Notes under the pieces: model-generated
Seen by the model: the letters and a program-made list of their open reading frames with translations, nothing else
The model's database searches: none
What the model was told of the DNA's origin: nothing
Origin: Candidatus Jidaibacter sp.
GTDB lineage: Bacteria; Pseudomonadota; Alphaproteobacteria; Rickettsiales; Midichloriaceae
Reading direction: 5' to 3'
DNA: 15,386 nucleotides
Assembly (NCBI GenBank): GCA_021298045.1
Contig: JAJTHY010000030.1
Location: 1-15,386 of the forward strand
Shown: positions 6,782 through 14,201 of the stretch, in pieces
Numbering within the stretch: position 1 is the stretch's first letter
How the letters are laid out: each line of letters starts with the position of its first letter
Position numbers and translations under genes: made by a program

Positions 6782-8580
6782 GTATTTATCGCAACATCCT
6801 CAACTATGAAATCGGCTCTAGAGTCATCCAAGTGATGCACTTGAATGGTGCCAACCACACTCACAGTTTTACCTATACCCTTGAGCAAAAAATTTCCTAT
6901 ATCTGTTTCAAGCGCTTTAAACATAATGCACTTTACTGTAGTTGCTATTTTACTATCTGTTTTTTTGTCAGCAACTATAAACATAATATGAGTTTTGCCC
7001 ACAATGCGCACATCCACTATCACAACTTTGGTTATGGCAAATTTGGGCTGTGGGTTTCCCGACCCAAAAGGTGCCGCTCCGCTAACAGCTTTAACTAAAT
7101 CCCCATTCACTGCTGAGAGATTTAGAACAGCATCAATTTTAACTCTTTTGGCTCGCTCAACTATGTCATCTGTATTTTTTAGTTGCTCGCAAATAACTTC
7201 GTAAAATTTTTCTAGCTTAGGCTGCTCTACCGAAAAACCGCCAGCCATAGCATGGCCACCACCCTGCAGCAGTAAACCTGAGATCTTCGCATTAGCCAAC
7301 AATGTTCCCATGTCTATGCCAGTAATAGATCTTGCAGAACCCTTTCCTATACCATCCACTAAAGATATAACGGCACTCGGTTTGCCATACCTTTCTTTTA
7401 ACCTGCTGGCTATAATTCCTAAAATACCCTGGTGCCAATTTTCTCCACTCACCATAATAATAGGTTTGTTATGTAAACCATTAGACTCAATTTTATTAAT
7501 AGCTTCTTCAAGAGTAACCGCTTCTATGGATCTACGCTCATCATTTAGCCGCTCCAGCTTGAGTGATATTTCTAACGCTTCATTGGGGTCTTCGGTAGAG
7601 AGTAATTGAGAGCCAAGCAATCCTTCTCCAACTCTACCACCAGCATTAATTCTGGGGCCAATTATAAAGCCTAGATGATAGCTTTGAACTGCAGAATCTA
7701 ATTTTGCAACATCACCCAAAACGGCTAACCCTACATTATTGCGGTTGTTGATTAACTTCAGACCTTGCGCAACAAAAGCACGATTAACACCCTTTAAATT
7801 CATAACATCGCAGACAGTACCTAAAGCTACAAGATCTAAATATTTCATTAAATTTACTTCTTCTTTATCCTTGAAATAACCAGCATCCCTAAGCTTGCTT
7901 CTAACCGCAATTGTTGTGAAGAAGGCAACTCCAACCGCAGCAAGATATTTATATTCAAAAGTTTCATCAAAGCGGTTTGGATTAACTACTGCATTTGCAT
8001 TTGGCAATGAATCTAGACTTAAGTGGTGGTCTAGTATAATTATATCCAATCCTATAGACCTTGCGTATTCAATGGGTTCAAAAGAAACAGTGCCACAATC
8101 CACCGTAATAACCAAAGTATTCCCATTATCCTTAAGTTTTTGGAAAGCCTCTGCACTTGGGCCATAGCCCTCTAAAACCCGATTAGGTATGTAAATTTCT
8201 GCATCCAAACCAAGGTCTCTAAAAAAACGCTTAAGCAAGGCAGTGGAGGTGGCTCCATCTACATCATAATCGCCAAAGACCCCGATCTTTTCTTTGTTTA
8301 TAACTGCATCTGCGATTCTGCTGGCAGCTTTCTCCATATCCAGCAATGCAAACGGATTAGGCATATAGGACTTAAGCTTGGGTGACAAAAAGAGATCCGC
8401 TTCCCCAGCAGTTTTTATATCTCTATTATACAGGATAGTAGCTAAAATTTCGGAGACGCCTAGCTTTTGAACAATACTTAAAACCGCTCTTTCATCAACC
8501 TCTGCAACTTGCCACAACAAACCACGCAATGAATCACCGAAACTTTGGCCACCGCTTTCTTTATTTAGGTGAGCCAACAT
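6778..8580 (-). CDS. recJ: Single-stranded-DNA-specific exonuclease RecJ
   Basis: RecJ is a 5'-3' single-strand DNA exonuclease of the DHH family, working in recombination and mismatch or base-excision repair. In the 600-residue form the metal-binding motifs are intact: GDYDVDG (103-109), TVDCGT (160-165), DHH (184-186), GPRINAGGRVGEG (308-320), then HQGILGIIASRLKERYGKP and the DHHA1 motif GGGHAMAGGF (440-449). A C-terminal OB-like domain follows. I start at ATG 8580 (MLAHLNKES) and not at ATG 8607, because the latter sits inside the -10 box of the best promoter and could not be transcribed from it; the nine extra residues are not part of a conserved domain. gpsA follows with an ATGA overlap. 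Confidence 0.95.
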   Translation of the reverse strand: MLAHLNKESGGQSFGDSLRGLLWQVAEVDERAVLSIVQKLGVSEILATILYNRDIKTAGEADLFLSPKLKSYMPNPFALLDMEKAASRIADAVINKEKIGVFGDYDVDGATSTALLKRFFRDLGLDAEIYIPNRVLEGYGPSAEAFQKLKDNGNTLVITVDCGTVSFEPIEYARSIGLDIIILDHHLSLDSLPNANAVVNPNRFDETFEYKYLAAVGVAFFTTIAVRSKLRDAGYFKDKEEVNLMKYLDLVALGTVCDVMNLKGVNRAFVAQGLKLINNRNNVGLAVLGDVAKLDSAVQSYHLGFIIGPRINAGGRVGEGLLGSQLLSTEDPNEALEISLKLERLNDERRSIEAVTLEEAINKIESNGLHNKPIIMVSGENWHQGILGIIASRLKERYGKPSAVISLVDGIGKGSARSITGIDMGTLLANAKISGLLLQGGGHAMAGGFSVEQPKLEKFYEVICEQLKNTDDIVERAKRVKIDAVLNLSAVNGDLVKAVSGAAPFGSGNPQPKFAITKVVIVDVRIVGKTHIMFIVADKKTDSKIATTVKCIMFKALETDIGNFLLKGIGKTVSVVGTIQVHHLDDSRADFIVEDVAINT

Positions 8581-8605
8581 GATACTTACTTTTTTATATA
8601 AATCC

Positions 8606-8634
8606 ATTATACACTTTATGGCTAAAACAGTAAA
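8606..8634 (-). promoter_or_regulatory. Promoter for recJ-gpsA
   Basis: Reading the minus strand, TTTACT (8634-8629) is followed after exactly 17 bp by a perfect TATAAT (8611-8606). The start of transcription would be near 8599, about 20 nt before ATG 8580. The last two bases of the -10 are also the first two of the alternative start codon ATG 8607. Confidence 0.75.
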
Positions 8635-8726
8635 CCTTGATTTACAAAATTATACTAAGTCGCATTATTTCCTGGACTTAGCTTATCATATTTTTAATAT
8701 AAAATAGAGTAGAATAGGAGATATAT

Positions 8727-9011
8727 ATGCGAGAGCCAATCAATGATCTTTTTGTCGCTTTAGAAGCCACTGAGGTATTGCCACAAAACTTTGCAACAAA
8801 TGATAACAATTTAACTTTATATTTTCCTAATTGCCTAGCTGCCTCTATATTTATGAATGCTTTGGCGCAAAAAAATATGGAGATACCAACTTTGAAAGGA
8901 AATAAATCTCTCATGGGGCAATTTAAATGCATCATACCGAAAGATATGCTTGATGGTTATTTTTCAACACTAAATCTACAGCACACATTTGATTCCATCA
9001 TAGAAAGGTAA
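8727..9011 (+). CDS. Orphan 94-residue protein, function unknown
   Basis: I do not recognise this protein. It is preceded by a perfect AGGAG (8716-8720) at 6 bp from ATG 8727, the best ribosome site in the region, so translation is likely. It has no signal peptide or membrane helix. The pattern suggests a small alpha/beta soluble protein: a strand (NLTLYFPN, about 27-34), a helix (CLAASIFMNALAQKN), another strand (GQFKCIIPK) and a C-terminal helix. Its two cysteines (Cys35 and Cys68) are far apart and form no metal motif. It is divergent from recJ and stands 80 bp before lepB, which has its own promoter. No specific -35/-10 pair before it is convincing, although 8641-8710 is very AT-rich. It could be a lineage-restricted gene. 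Confidence 0.7.
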   Translation: MREPINDLFVALEATEVLPQNFATNDNNLTLYFPNCLAASIFMNALAQKNMEIPTLKGNKSLMGQFKCIIPKDMLDGYFSTLNLQHTFDSIIER

Positions 9012-9033
9012 TTAAACTGATATCTCTAAAAAC

Positions 9034-9062
9034 TTGATAAATACTCCTTAAGAGATTATCAT
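9034..9062 (+). promoter_or_regulatory. Promoter for the lepB-ruvA operon
   Basis: TTGATA (9034-9039) and TATCAT (9057-9062) are separated by exactly 17 bp. This is a good sigma70-type promoter. Transcription should start near 9069, placing AAGG (9080-9083) and the GTG start (9092) in a normal short leader. No later promoter is needed to read through ruvA. Confidence 0.7.
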
Positions 9063-9091
9063 AGGATGACGAAATCTTTAAGGGTGCCTTA

Positions 9092-9841
9092 GTGCTGTCT
9101 ATTATCAAGCAAAAATTTAACGACTTCAACGCGCAGGAGTTTTTTCGCTCGCTGCTTTGGGCCATTATAATAGCAATTATTTTCCGCACCTTTTTGTTTG
9201 AGCCTTTTCGAATTCCCTCCGGCTCTATGATTCCAACACTACAAATTGGTGACTATCTCTTCACATCAAAATTTGCATATGGTTTTAGCAGATACTCTTT
9301 TCCTTTTGGTATTCCTTTATTTGAAGGCAGGATCTTTGCAAAAATGCCTACCCGCGGAGATATTATAGTATTCAAAGGCGTTAAGGATCCCGAGACTTTT
9401 TATATAAAAAGGTTAATTGGCCTTCCTGGTGATGAAATACAAGTTAAACATGGCATTCTATACATCAACAACCAGAAAATCTCCAGAGAACTTAAAGGTG
9501 GTTTCAAGCGGGTGGGATCTTTTGGTGAAGAGCGTGCTTTAACCGAATATACAGAAACTATAGAAGGAATTAAATCATATAGCATCCTTCAAGCAAATGG
9601 CGTTGATAGGGAATCATTCCCAGATGAAACTCCAGTTTACAAAGTGCCTGAAGGTCAGTTTTTCTTCATGGGAGATAACCGCAATCACTCCGTTGATAGC
9701 CGTTATTTAAATGATATGGGTTACGTACCATTCGATCGCCTAGTGGGCAGGGCTGATTACTTATTATTTACTTATGATTTTTCACCTATCCAATTTTTGA
9801 AAAACTTAGATACAGGCAGGGCTCTTAGCTTTATAAAATGA
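9092..9841 (+). CDS. lepB: Signal peptidase I
   Basis: LepB removes signal peptides from exported proteins at the outer face of the inner membrane, completing the work of the Sec pathway to which SecF belongs. The 249-residue product has one N-terminal membrane helix (about 18-35), then FRIPSGSMIPTLQIGD, with the nucleophile Ser45. YIKRLIGLPGDE follows, with the general-base Lys106. Near the end is GDNRNHSVDSR, the family's box E. The start is GTG 9092: AAGG lies 8 bp upstream, and the ATG at 9066 in the same frame is cut off by a TAG at 9090. The stop overlaps the start of rnc by four bases (ATGA). Confidence 0.96.
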   Translation: MLSIIKQKFNDFNAQEFFRSLLWAIIIAIIFRTFLFEPFRIPSGSMIPTLQIGDYLFTSKFAYGFSRYSFPFGIPLFEGRIFAKMPTRGDIIVFKGVKDPETFYIKRLIGLPGDEIQVKHGILYINNQKISRELKGGFKRVGSFGEERALTEYTETIEGIKSYSILQANGVDRESFPDETPVYKVPEGQFFFMGDNRNHSVDSRYLNDMGYVPFDRLVGRADYLLFTYDFSPIQFLKNLDTGRALSFIK

Positions 9842-10500
9842 ATTTAGCATATACTTTTAAAGATGAATCTTTACTTAAAACAGCCTTGACTCACCCGAGT
9901 CTTTCAAAAGATAAGGCCTATACAAGCTATCAAAAGCTAGAATTTCTAGGTGACAATGTACTGAACCTAATACTAGCAGAAACTCTATACGCTGAATTTC
10001 CAGACTTTAATGAAGGTAAGCTTTCACAAATTCAATCGAATTTAGCGCGTACACATACGTTATCAAAAATAGCTGTATCTATGGGTTTGGATGCCGCTAT
10101 GATATTGGACCGTGGTGAAGAAGCAACTGGCGGGCGCACCAATGAGAAGAATTTAGAGGATTGCCTAGAGGCTTTGATCGCCGCAGTTTATTTGGACTCC
10201 GACTATCAGACCACCAAGGAATTATTTTTGCCTTATTGGCAACCGTTTATAAGCAATCGAGATTATGCATTTAGACGAGATGCCAAATCGCTATTACAAG
10301 AATGGTCACAAAAAAACAAACTAGGAATTCCAAAATATATTCTACAAAGCGAAACCGGACTTGCGCACAATAAAATATTTACCGTAACGGTTGGCCTAGA
10401 AGGCTATGAAGAAGCAATGGCATCTGGCAGCTCAATAAAGAAAGCTGAAGTAGAAGCCGCACAAAACTTTATGAAATTAAATGGTATTGAGAGTGAATAA
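9838..10500 (+). CDS. rnc: Ribonuclease III
   Basis: RNase III cuts double-stranded RNA and releases rRNA precursors and some mRNAs. The 220-residue product has the catalytic domain with KLEFLGDNVL (33-42) and NLEDCLEALIAAVYLD (105-120). Glu35, Asp39, Asp108 and Glu111 match the four main metal-site residues. The glutamate usually found three residues before the first of these is Gln32 here. The double-stranded RNA-binding domain runs from about 150 to 216 and ends in the expected AEVEAAQNFM helix. It overlaps lepB by 4 bp and era by up to 20 bp, an arrangement (lepB-rnc-era) that is conserved widely in Proteobacteria. Confidence 0.96.
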   Translation: MNLAYTFKDESLLKTALTHPSLSKDKAYTSYQKLEFLGDNVLNLILAETLYAEFPDFNEGKLSQIQSNLARTHTLSKIAVSMGLDAAMILDRGEEATGGRTNEKNLEDCLEALIAAVYLDSDYQTTKELFLPYWQPFISNRDYAFRRDAKSLLQEWSQKNKLGIPKYILQSETGLAHNKIFTVTVGLEGYEEAMASGSSIKKAEVEAAQNFMKLNGIESE

Positions 10501-11365
10501 TAAAAAGAGCCTAACTGTCGCATTAATAGGCGAGCCTAACGCAGGAAAATCTACCTTACTGAATGCACTGGTAGGAGAGAAGGTTTCAATTGTAACACAC
10601 AAGGTGCAGACCACTAGGCATAATATAAAAGGTGTAGTAACAGAAGGCGATACTCAAATTATTTTCATAGACACGCCAGGATTATTTGATGCTAAACGCA
10701 CGCTGGAAAAGGCAATTGTAAAATCTGCTAAAACCTCATTTGAAGAAGCAGACATCGTATGCCTAATGTTTGACGTTAATAAGCTGAAAGCAGATTTATA
10801 TAAAGATGTTCTCTCATTTGTGAAAAACACGCGAAAACCACTTTTTGCAATTATCAATAAAACGGACTTAGTCACAAAAGATGAAATATTGCCACTTATA
10901 CAAAAATTGAGTGATGAAAACATATTTCAAGAGATCATCCCAATTTCTGCTATGAATGAATCTCATGTAGAGCGCATAAGAGACTTTTTGAAATCCCATG
11001 CACAACCAGGGCCTTGGCATTATGAAGACGGAGAAATTACAGATCAATCAATCCGAAATATTTGCGAAGAGATTACCAGGGAGCAGGCATTTATTCTATT
11101 GCATCAGGAAATTCCATATTCATTAAAGGTGGAAACCGAAATGTGGGAGGAAGAAGGCGACCTTGTTACCATACATCAGGCGCTCTTTGTAGTTAAAGAA
11201 TCGCAAAAAGCAATTGCACTGGGCAAAGGCGGAATTAAAATTAAGGAAATCGGCAAGCGCGCGCGCTTCCATATTGGCAAATTACTTGATAAGAAAGTCC
11301 GGCTATTTTTATATATAAAAGTCCGGGAAGATTGGATAGAGCGCGACTTTGGGGCCTATGTCTGA
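10481..11365 (+). CDS. era: GTPase Era
   Basis: Era is an essential GTPase that binds the 3' end of 16S rRNA and checks assembly of the small ribosomal subunit. All GTPase motifs are present: GEPNAGKS (17-24), the TT of G2 near 44-45, DTPG (64-67), NKTD (126-129) and the SA of G5 (156-157). The C-terminal KH domain has VVKESQKAIALGKGG followed by IKIKEIGKRAR and ends at residue 294, the usual length. ATG 10481 starts inside rnc; GTG 10493 is an equally possible start, giving MNNKKS. Neither has a clear ribosome site, consistent with translational coupling to rnc. The stop lies inside the start of lipB. Confidence 0.96.
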   Translation: MVLRVNNKKSLTVALIGEPNAGKSTLLNALVGEKVSIVTHKVQTTRHNIKGVVTEGDTQIIFIDTPGLFDAKRTLEKAIVKSAKTSFEEADIVCLMFDVNKLKADLYKDVLSFVKNTRKPLFAIINKTDLVTKDEILPLIQKLSDENIFQEIIPISAMNESHVERIRDFLKSHAQPGPWHYEDGEITDQSIRNICEEITREQAFILLHQEIPYSLKVETEMWEEEGDLVTIHQALFVVKESQKAIALGKGGIKIKEIGKRARFHIGKLLDKKVRLFLYIKVREDWIERDFGAYV

Positions 11366-12029
11366 TAACTTTCCTATTTATATTAGTAAGGAGCCAGTTG
11401 CATATAGTTATGCAGAGCAAAAAATGCTCACAATTGCAAAGCGTATTTATCAAGACAATTCTTTGGGAGAAGCATGGTTTTTAGAGCATCCTCACGTATA
11501 CACCGCAGGCGTAAGTGCAAAAATAGATGAACTTCTAAATGCTAGGGATGTCCCGGTTCACCAGGTATCAAGAGGTGGAAAATACACATATCATGGACCC
11601 GGACAACGCGTCATCTACACAATGTTCAATTTGAAAAAGCTACATGGGGATGCACCCGACATCAGACTATTCATAAACCAATTGGAAGATTGGATCATCA
11701 CAAGCTTATCCCAAATTTCAGTAAATGCATATAAAGTGCCAAACCGTGTTGGCATTTGGGTAAAGCATAAAGACAAAGAACAAAAAATAGCGGCGATCGG
11801 TATAAAACTCCATAAATGGATAAGCTATCACGGAATTGCGATTAATATAAAACCTGACCTCAGGTACTTTGAAGGTATAATACCTTGCGGACTAGCAAAT
11901 TTTGGGGTGTGCTCATTACAATCGCTCGGCATTAATATTTCCCTAGAAGAATTTGATAGCATTCTGCTAGATAATTTTTATAGTATTTTTAAAGTTGAAA
12001 TGGATTTCTTAAATGAACAAATCTCTTAA
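11358..12029 (+). CDS. lipB: Octanoyl (lipoyl) transferase LipB
   Basis: LipB moves octanoyl groups from acyl carrier protein to lipoyl domains of the 2-oxoacid dehydrogenases and the glycine cleavage system, the first step of lipoate synthesis. The 223-residue product has EHPHVYTAG, then SRGGKYTYHGPGQRVIY (the RGG and HGPGQ blocks of the family), KIAAIGIK with the catalytic Lys143, SYHGIAINI and PCGL with the nucleophile Cys177. ATG 11358 has GGGG just before it; TTG 11349 in the same frame is a weaker alternative. It overlaps era by 8 bp and the next gene by 17 bp. lipA is not in the window. Confidence 0.95.
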   Translation: MSDNFPIYISKEPVAYSYAEQKMLTIAKRIYQDNSLGEAWFLEHPHVYTAGVSAKIDELLNARDVPVHQVSRGGKYTYHGPGQRVIYTMFNLKKLHGDAPDIRLFINQLEDWIITSLSQISVNAYKVPNRVGIWVKHKDKEQKIAAIGIKLHKWISYHGIAINIKPDLRYFEGIIPCGLANFGVCSLQSLGINISLEEFDSILLDNFYSIFKVEMDFLNEQIS

Positions 12030-12507
12030 TATTGTTGTATTGATAGTTGCAGTAGCTGGCATACTCTTTTCTCTATTAGGCTCAAGCGAGGCAGTATACA
12101 GGCAAGACCTGCGTGCTACCAAGGTAAACCTTAGCTTTCTTGTAGATGAGACTGGTGCACCCTTTAAAATCGAGAGCAGATCCATAATCCATGTTTTTGG
12201 TCATAATTGCTCATATTGCGTTAAAGATAAAAAGCTTTTAGCAAAATTAGGCCTTAAAGACAAAGTAGACTTAGTAGGATTAGAAGTTTTAGATGATGAA
12301 CATGCACTGTCTAGCCCCCTTGATTCAAATGTTTATTCTAGAATAGCAATAGCTCAAAACTATAGATTTTTTATGGAGTTGGGCGCCACAGGAATACCTG
12401 TTACTTTAATTGTTGGAAAAAATGGCAATATAATATATTCTAAGCTAGGCGCGCTAGACAACTTTATAATAGAGAATGAAATTATCCCGATTATCGATGC
12501 AAAATGA
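12013..12507 (+). CDS. Membrane-anchored thioredoxin-like protein (CcmG/DsbE/TlpA type)
   Basis: The 164-residue product has an uncleaved or cleavable N-terminal hydrophobic segment (about 6-24) placing the rest in the periplasm. The thioredoxin-like domain shows the redox pair Cys66-Ser-Tyr-Cys69, a probable cis-proline at 129 in GATGIPVTLIV, and the closing KNGNIIYSKLG strand typical of CcmG/DsbE and TlpA. The family reduces apocytochrome c or other periplasmic thiols. The usual tryptophan before the first cysteine is replaced by asparagine (HNCSYC), and the spacing of the central insert is short, so the exact subfamily is unsure. It starts 17 bp inside lipB and ends 11 bp inside the next gene. 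No other cytochrome c maturation gene is nearby. Confidence 0.75.
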   Translation: MNKSLNIVVLIVAVAGILFSLLGSSEAVYRQDLRATKVNLSFLVDETGAPFKIESRSIIHVFGHNCSYCVKDKKLLAKLGLKDKVDLVGLEVLDDEHALSSPLDSNVYSRIAIAQNYRFFMELGATGIPVTLIVGKNGNIIYSKLGALDNFIIENEIIPIIDAK

Positions 12508-13495
12508 AAATTTAGGTGAGCACATCGCTCAGCATTATCTATCATTCCATAGATTTTTGGCTGAGTTTGGGATAAATGCTTATAAAATAAATCCATTGCC
12601 TGCAGACTGCTCAGCGCGAAGATACTATAGAATTGTTTCAGAATTGGGTTCCCATATACTAATGGATTCAAGTAAAGATCACTCGCTTGGGGCATTTATC
12701 TATATCGCATCTGTGCTTAGAAAAAATGGCTTACGCCCCCCTGCAATTTTAAAGACTGACCTTAAAAAGGGTTATCTACTTATAGAAGATTTTGGAAATG
12801 CAGTTTTGACTAAGTACCTATTGGCACAGCCAGAATTGGAAATGCCTTGTTACGAGTTATGTACGGAAGCCCTTATAAAGCTGACTAAAATAGAAACAAC
12901 TGATTTGCAAATAACTCATTATAATGCTGAACTTTTAAATGATGAAGTCAGATTGTTTAGTGAATGGTATCTGAAATACAATATTCCCCCCATCTCTTAT
13001 CCTTCCGCACAGGATGAGCTTGAGTTGATTTTTAATTCACTTTACGAAACCCTTAACAACCTACCACAGGTTTTAACTTTGCGGGACTTTATGGCCGATA
13101 ATCTGATGATTATCGAAAACGCAACAGGAATTGATAAATTGGGTATTTTAGATTTTCAAAGCGCGGTACTTGGTAATTGCGCTTATGATTTACTCTCACT
13201 TTTAGAAGATGCTAGGCGCGACGTGCCGCCCCTAGTTGTTCAAAAGTGCAAAAAGCTTTTTTGCTCTCAATTGGGTCTTAACGCTAAAGCATTTGAAGAT
13301 AGTTACACGCTTCTGAGTTTGCAGCGTAATCTGAAAATTATTGGCATTTTCCACCGCCGTAATCTCAAAGATCAGGAGCCAAGGTACCTAGACTACCTGC
13401 CACGCGTTTGGCAATTTGTTAAAGCATCTCTTGAAAAAGACATCGCGGCTCCACTCAAAAACTGGTTTGATAAACATGGTATTTTTATTAAATAG
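12497..13495 (+). CDS. amgK: N-acetylmuramate/N-acetylglucosamine kinase (aminoglycoside phosphotransferase fold)
   Basis: AmgK phosphorylates the anomeric carbon of MurNAc (and GlcNAc), the first step of a recycling route that rebuilds UDP-MurNAc without the de novo pathway. The 332-residue protein has the kinase fold: DCSARRYYRI near residues 37-46, LLIEDFG (94-100), the catalytic loop TLRDFMADNLM (Asp197, Asn202) and the metal-binding ILDFQSAVLGNCAYDLLSLLEDARRDV. That last block closely matches alphaproteobacterial AmgK proteins. The functional call is strengthened by murU immediately downstream. In many alphaproteobacteria tsaE and addAB lie beside this pair; here they are absent. ATG 12497 fits the family better than ATG 12476 and overlaps the previous gene by 11 bp. 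Confidence 0.85.
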   Translation: MQNENLGEHIAQHYLSFHRFLAEFGINAYKINPLPADCSARRYYRIVSELGSHILMDSSKDHSLGAFIYIASVLRKNGLRPPAILKTDLKKGYLLIEDFGNAVLTKYLLAQPELEMPCYELCTEALIKLTKIETTDLQITHYNAELLNDEVRLFSEWYLKYNIPPISYPSAQDELELIFNSLYETLNNLPQVLTLRDFMADNLMIIENATGIDKLGILDFQSAVLGNCAYDLLSLLEDARRDVPPLVVQKCKKLFCSQLGLNAKAFEDSYTLLSLQRNLKIIGIFHRRNLKDQEPRYLDYLPRVWQFVKASLEKDIAAPLKNWFDKHGIFIK

Positions 13496-14201
13496 CGATT
13501 CTGTTGCTATGGTGCCAGCTGCTGGCTTCGGCACTAGGCTAGGTGAGATAACTAAAACCAAACCAAAACCTCTTGTGGAAGTTGGCGGCATCACCATGCT
13601 GGAGCGTGCATGCGTAAATCTTATAGAATCTGGGTTTAAAAGGATCGCGATTAATACTCATTATTTAGCGGAACAAATCCATGATGCTGTTAGCGTATTG
13701 AAGAAAAAATTTGCCACAGTTGATTTTTACATTTCGCATGAACCAAAAATTTTAGATATTGGTGGCGGTATAAAAAAAGTTATGCATGACCTAACCCTGA
13801 GTGAATTGCTGGTCTATAATGCTGATACGCTTTTGTTTAGCGCTCCCAACCCACTTGATAACATTTTGAACACGTGGGATGGAGATAAAATGGATTCACT
13901 TTTTTATTTAAAGAAAATAAATCCCGCTTATGAAAAAGGTGATTTTAAGCTGGGAATAGACAAGAAAATAACTCGCGTAAGTGGTGAAAATGATTATCTT
14001 TTTTGCGGTATAGCCATTTATCGAGCCGCCCCTGTGATTAATATTGCCGCAGATGAATTTCACATAATGAAGAATTATGTCTTCCCTAAACTTATGGAAA
14101 CTCATAAATTCTATGGCATAGAGCTGGAGAGCGAGTTTATAGACATAGGGACTTTGAATAATTTAGAGATAGCAAAAAACATATTGGATAGGGAAAAATG
14201 A
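13476..14201 (+). CDS. murU: N-acetylmuramate alpha-1-phosphate uridylyltransferase
   Basis: MurU joins MurNAc-1-phosphate to UTP to give UDP-MurNAc, completing the step begun by AmgK, so the two genes form a peptidoglycan recycling pair. The 241-residue product is a sugar-1-phosphate nucleotidyltransferase: PAAGFGTRL (14-22) with the lysine-rich KPKPLVEVGG signature, a TATION-like Rossmann core, and NADT (115-118) where the aspartate should bind the metal. A DIGTLNNLEIAK segment ends the domain. ATG 13476 places the signature at the usual distance from the N-terminus; 60 bases of open frame upstream belong to amgK. Overlap with amgK is 20 bp and with ruvA 4 bp (ATGA). Confidence 0.87.
   Translation: MVFLLNSDSVAMVPAAGFGTRLGEITKTKPKPLVEVGGITMLERACVNLIESGFKRIAINTHYLAEQIHDAVSVLKKKFATVDFYISHEPKILDIGGGIKKVMHDLTLSELLVYNADTLLFSAPNPLDNILNTWDGDKMDSLFYLKKINPAYEKGDFKLGIDKKITRVSGENDYLFCGIAIYRAAPVINIAADEFHIMKNYVFPKLMETHKFYGIELESEFIDIGTLNNLEIAKNILDREK

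Noticed and set aside
6703..7098. Plus-strand 131-residue open frame with many Cys and His opposite recJ/gpsA
   Set aside because: Cys/His spacing makes no known metal site; both overlapped genes are conserved on the other strand.
8678..8935. Minus-strand 85-residue open frame opposite the 94-residue orphan
   Set aside because: The plus-strand gene has a perfect ribosome site; this one has none and would stop inside the recJ promoter region.
9021..9056. Inverted repeat TCTCTaAA/TTaAGAGA before lepB as an operator or terminator
   Set aside because: The pairing is interrupted and spans the -35 and spacer of a good promoter; too weak to call in AT-rich DNA.
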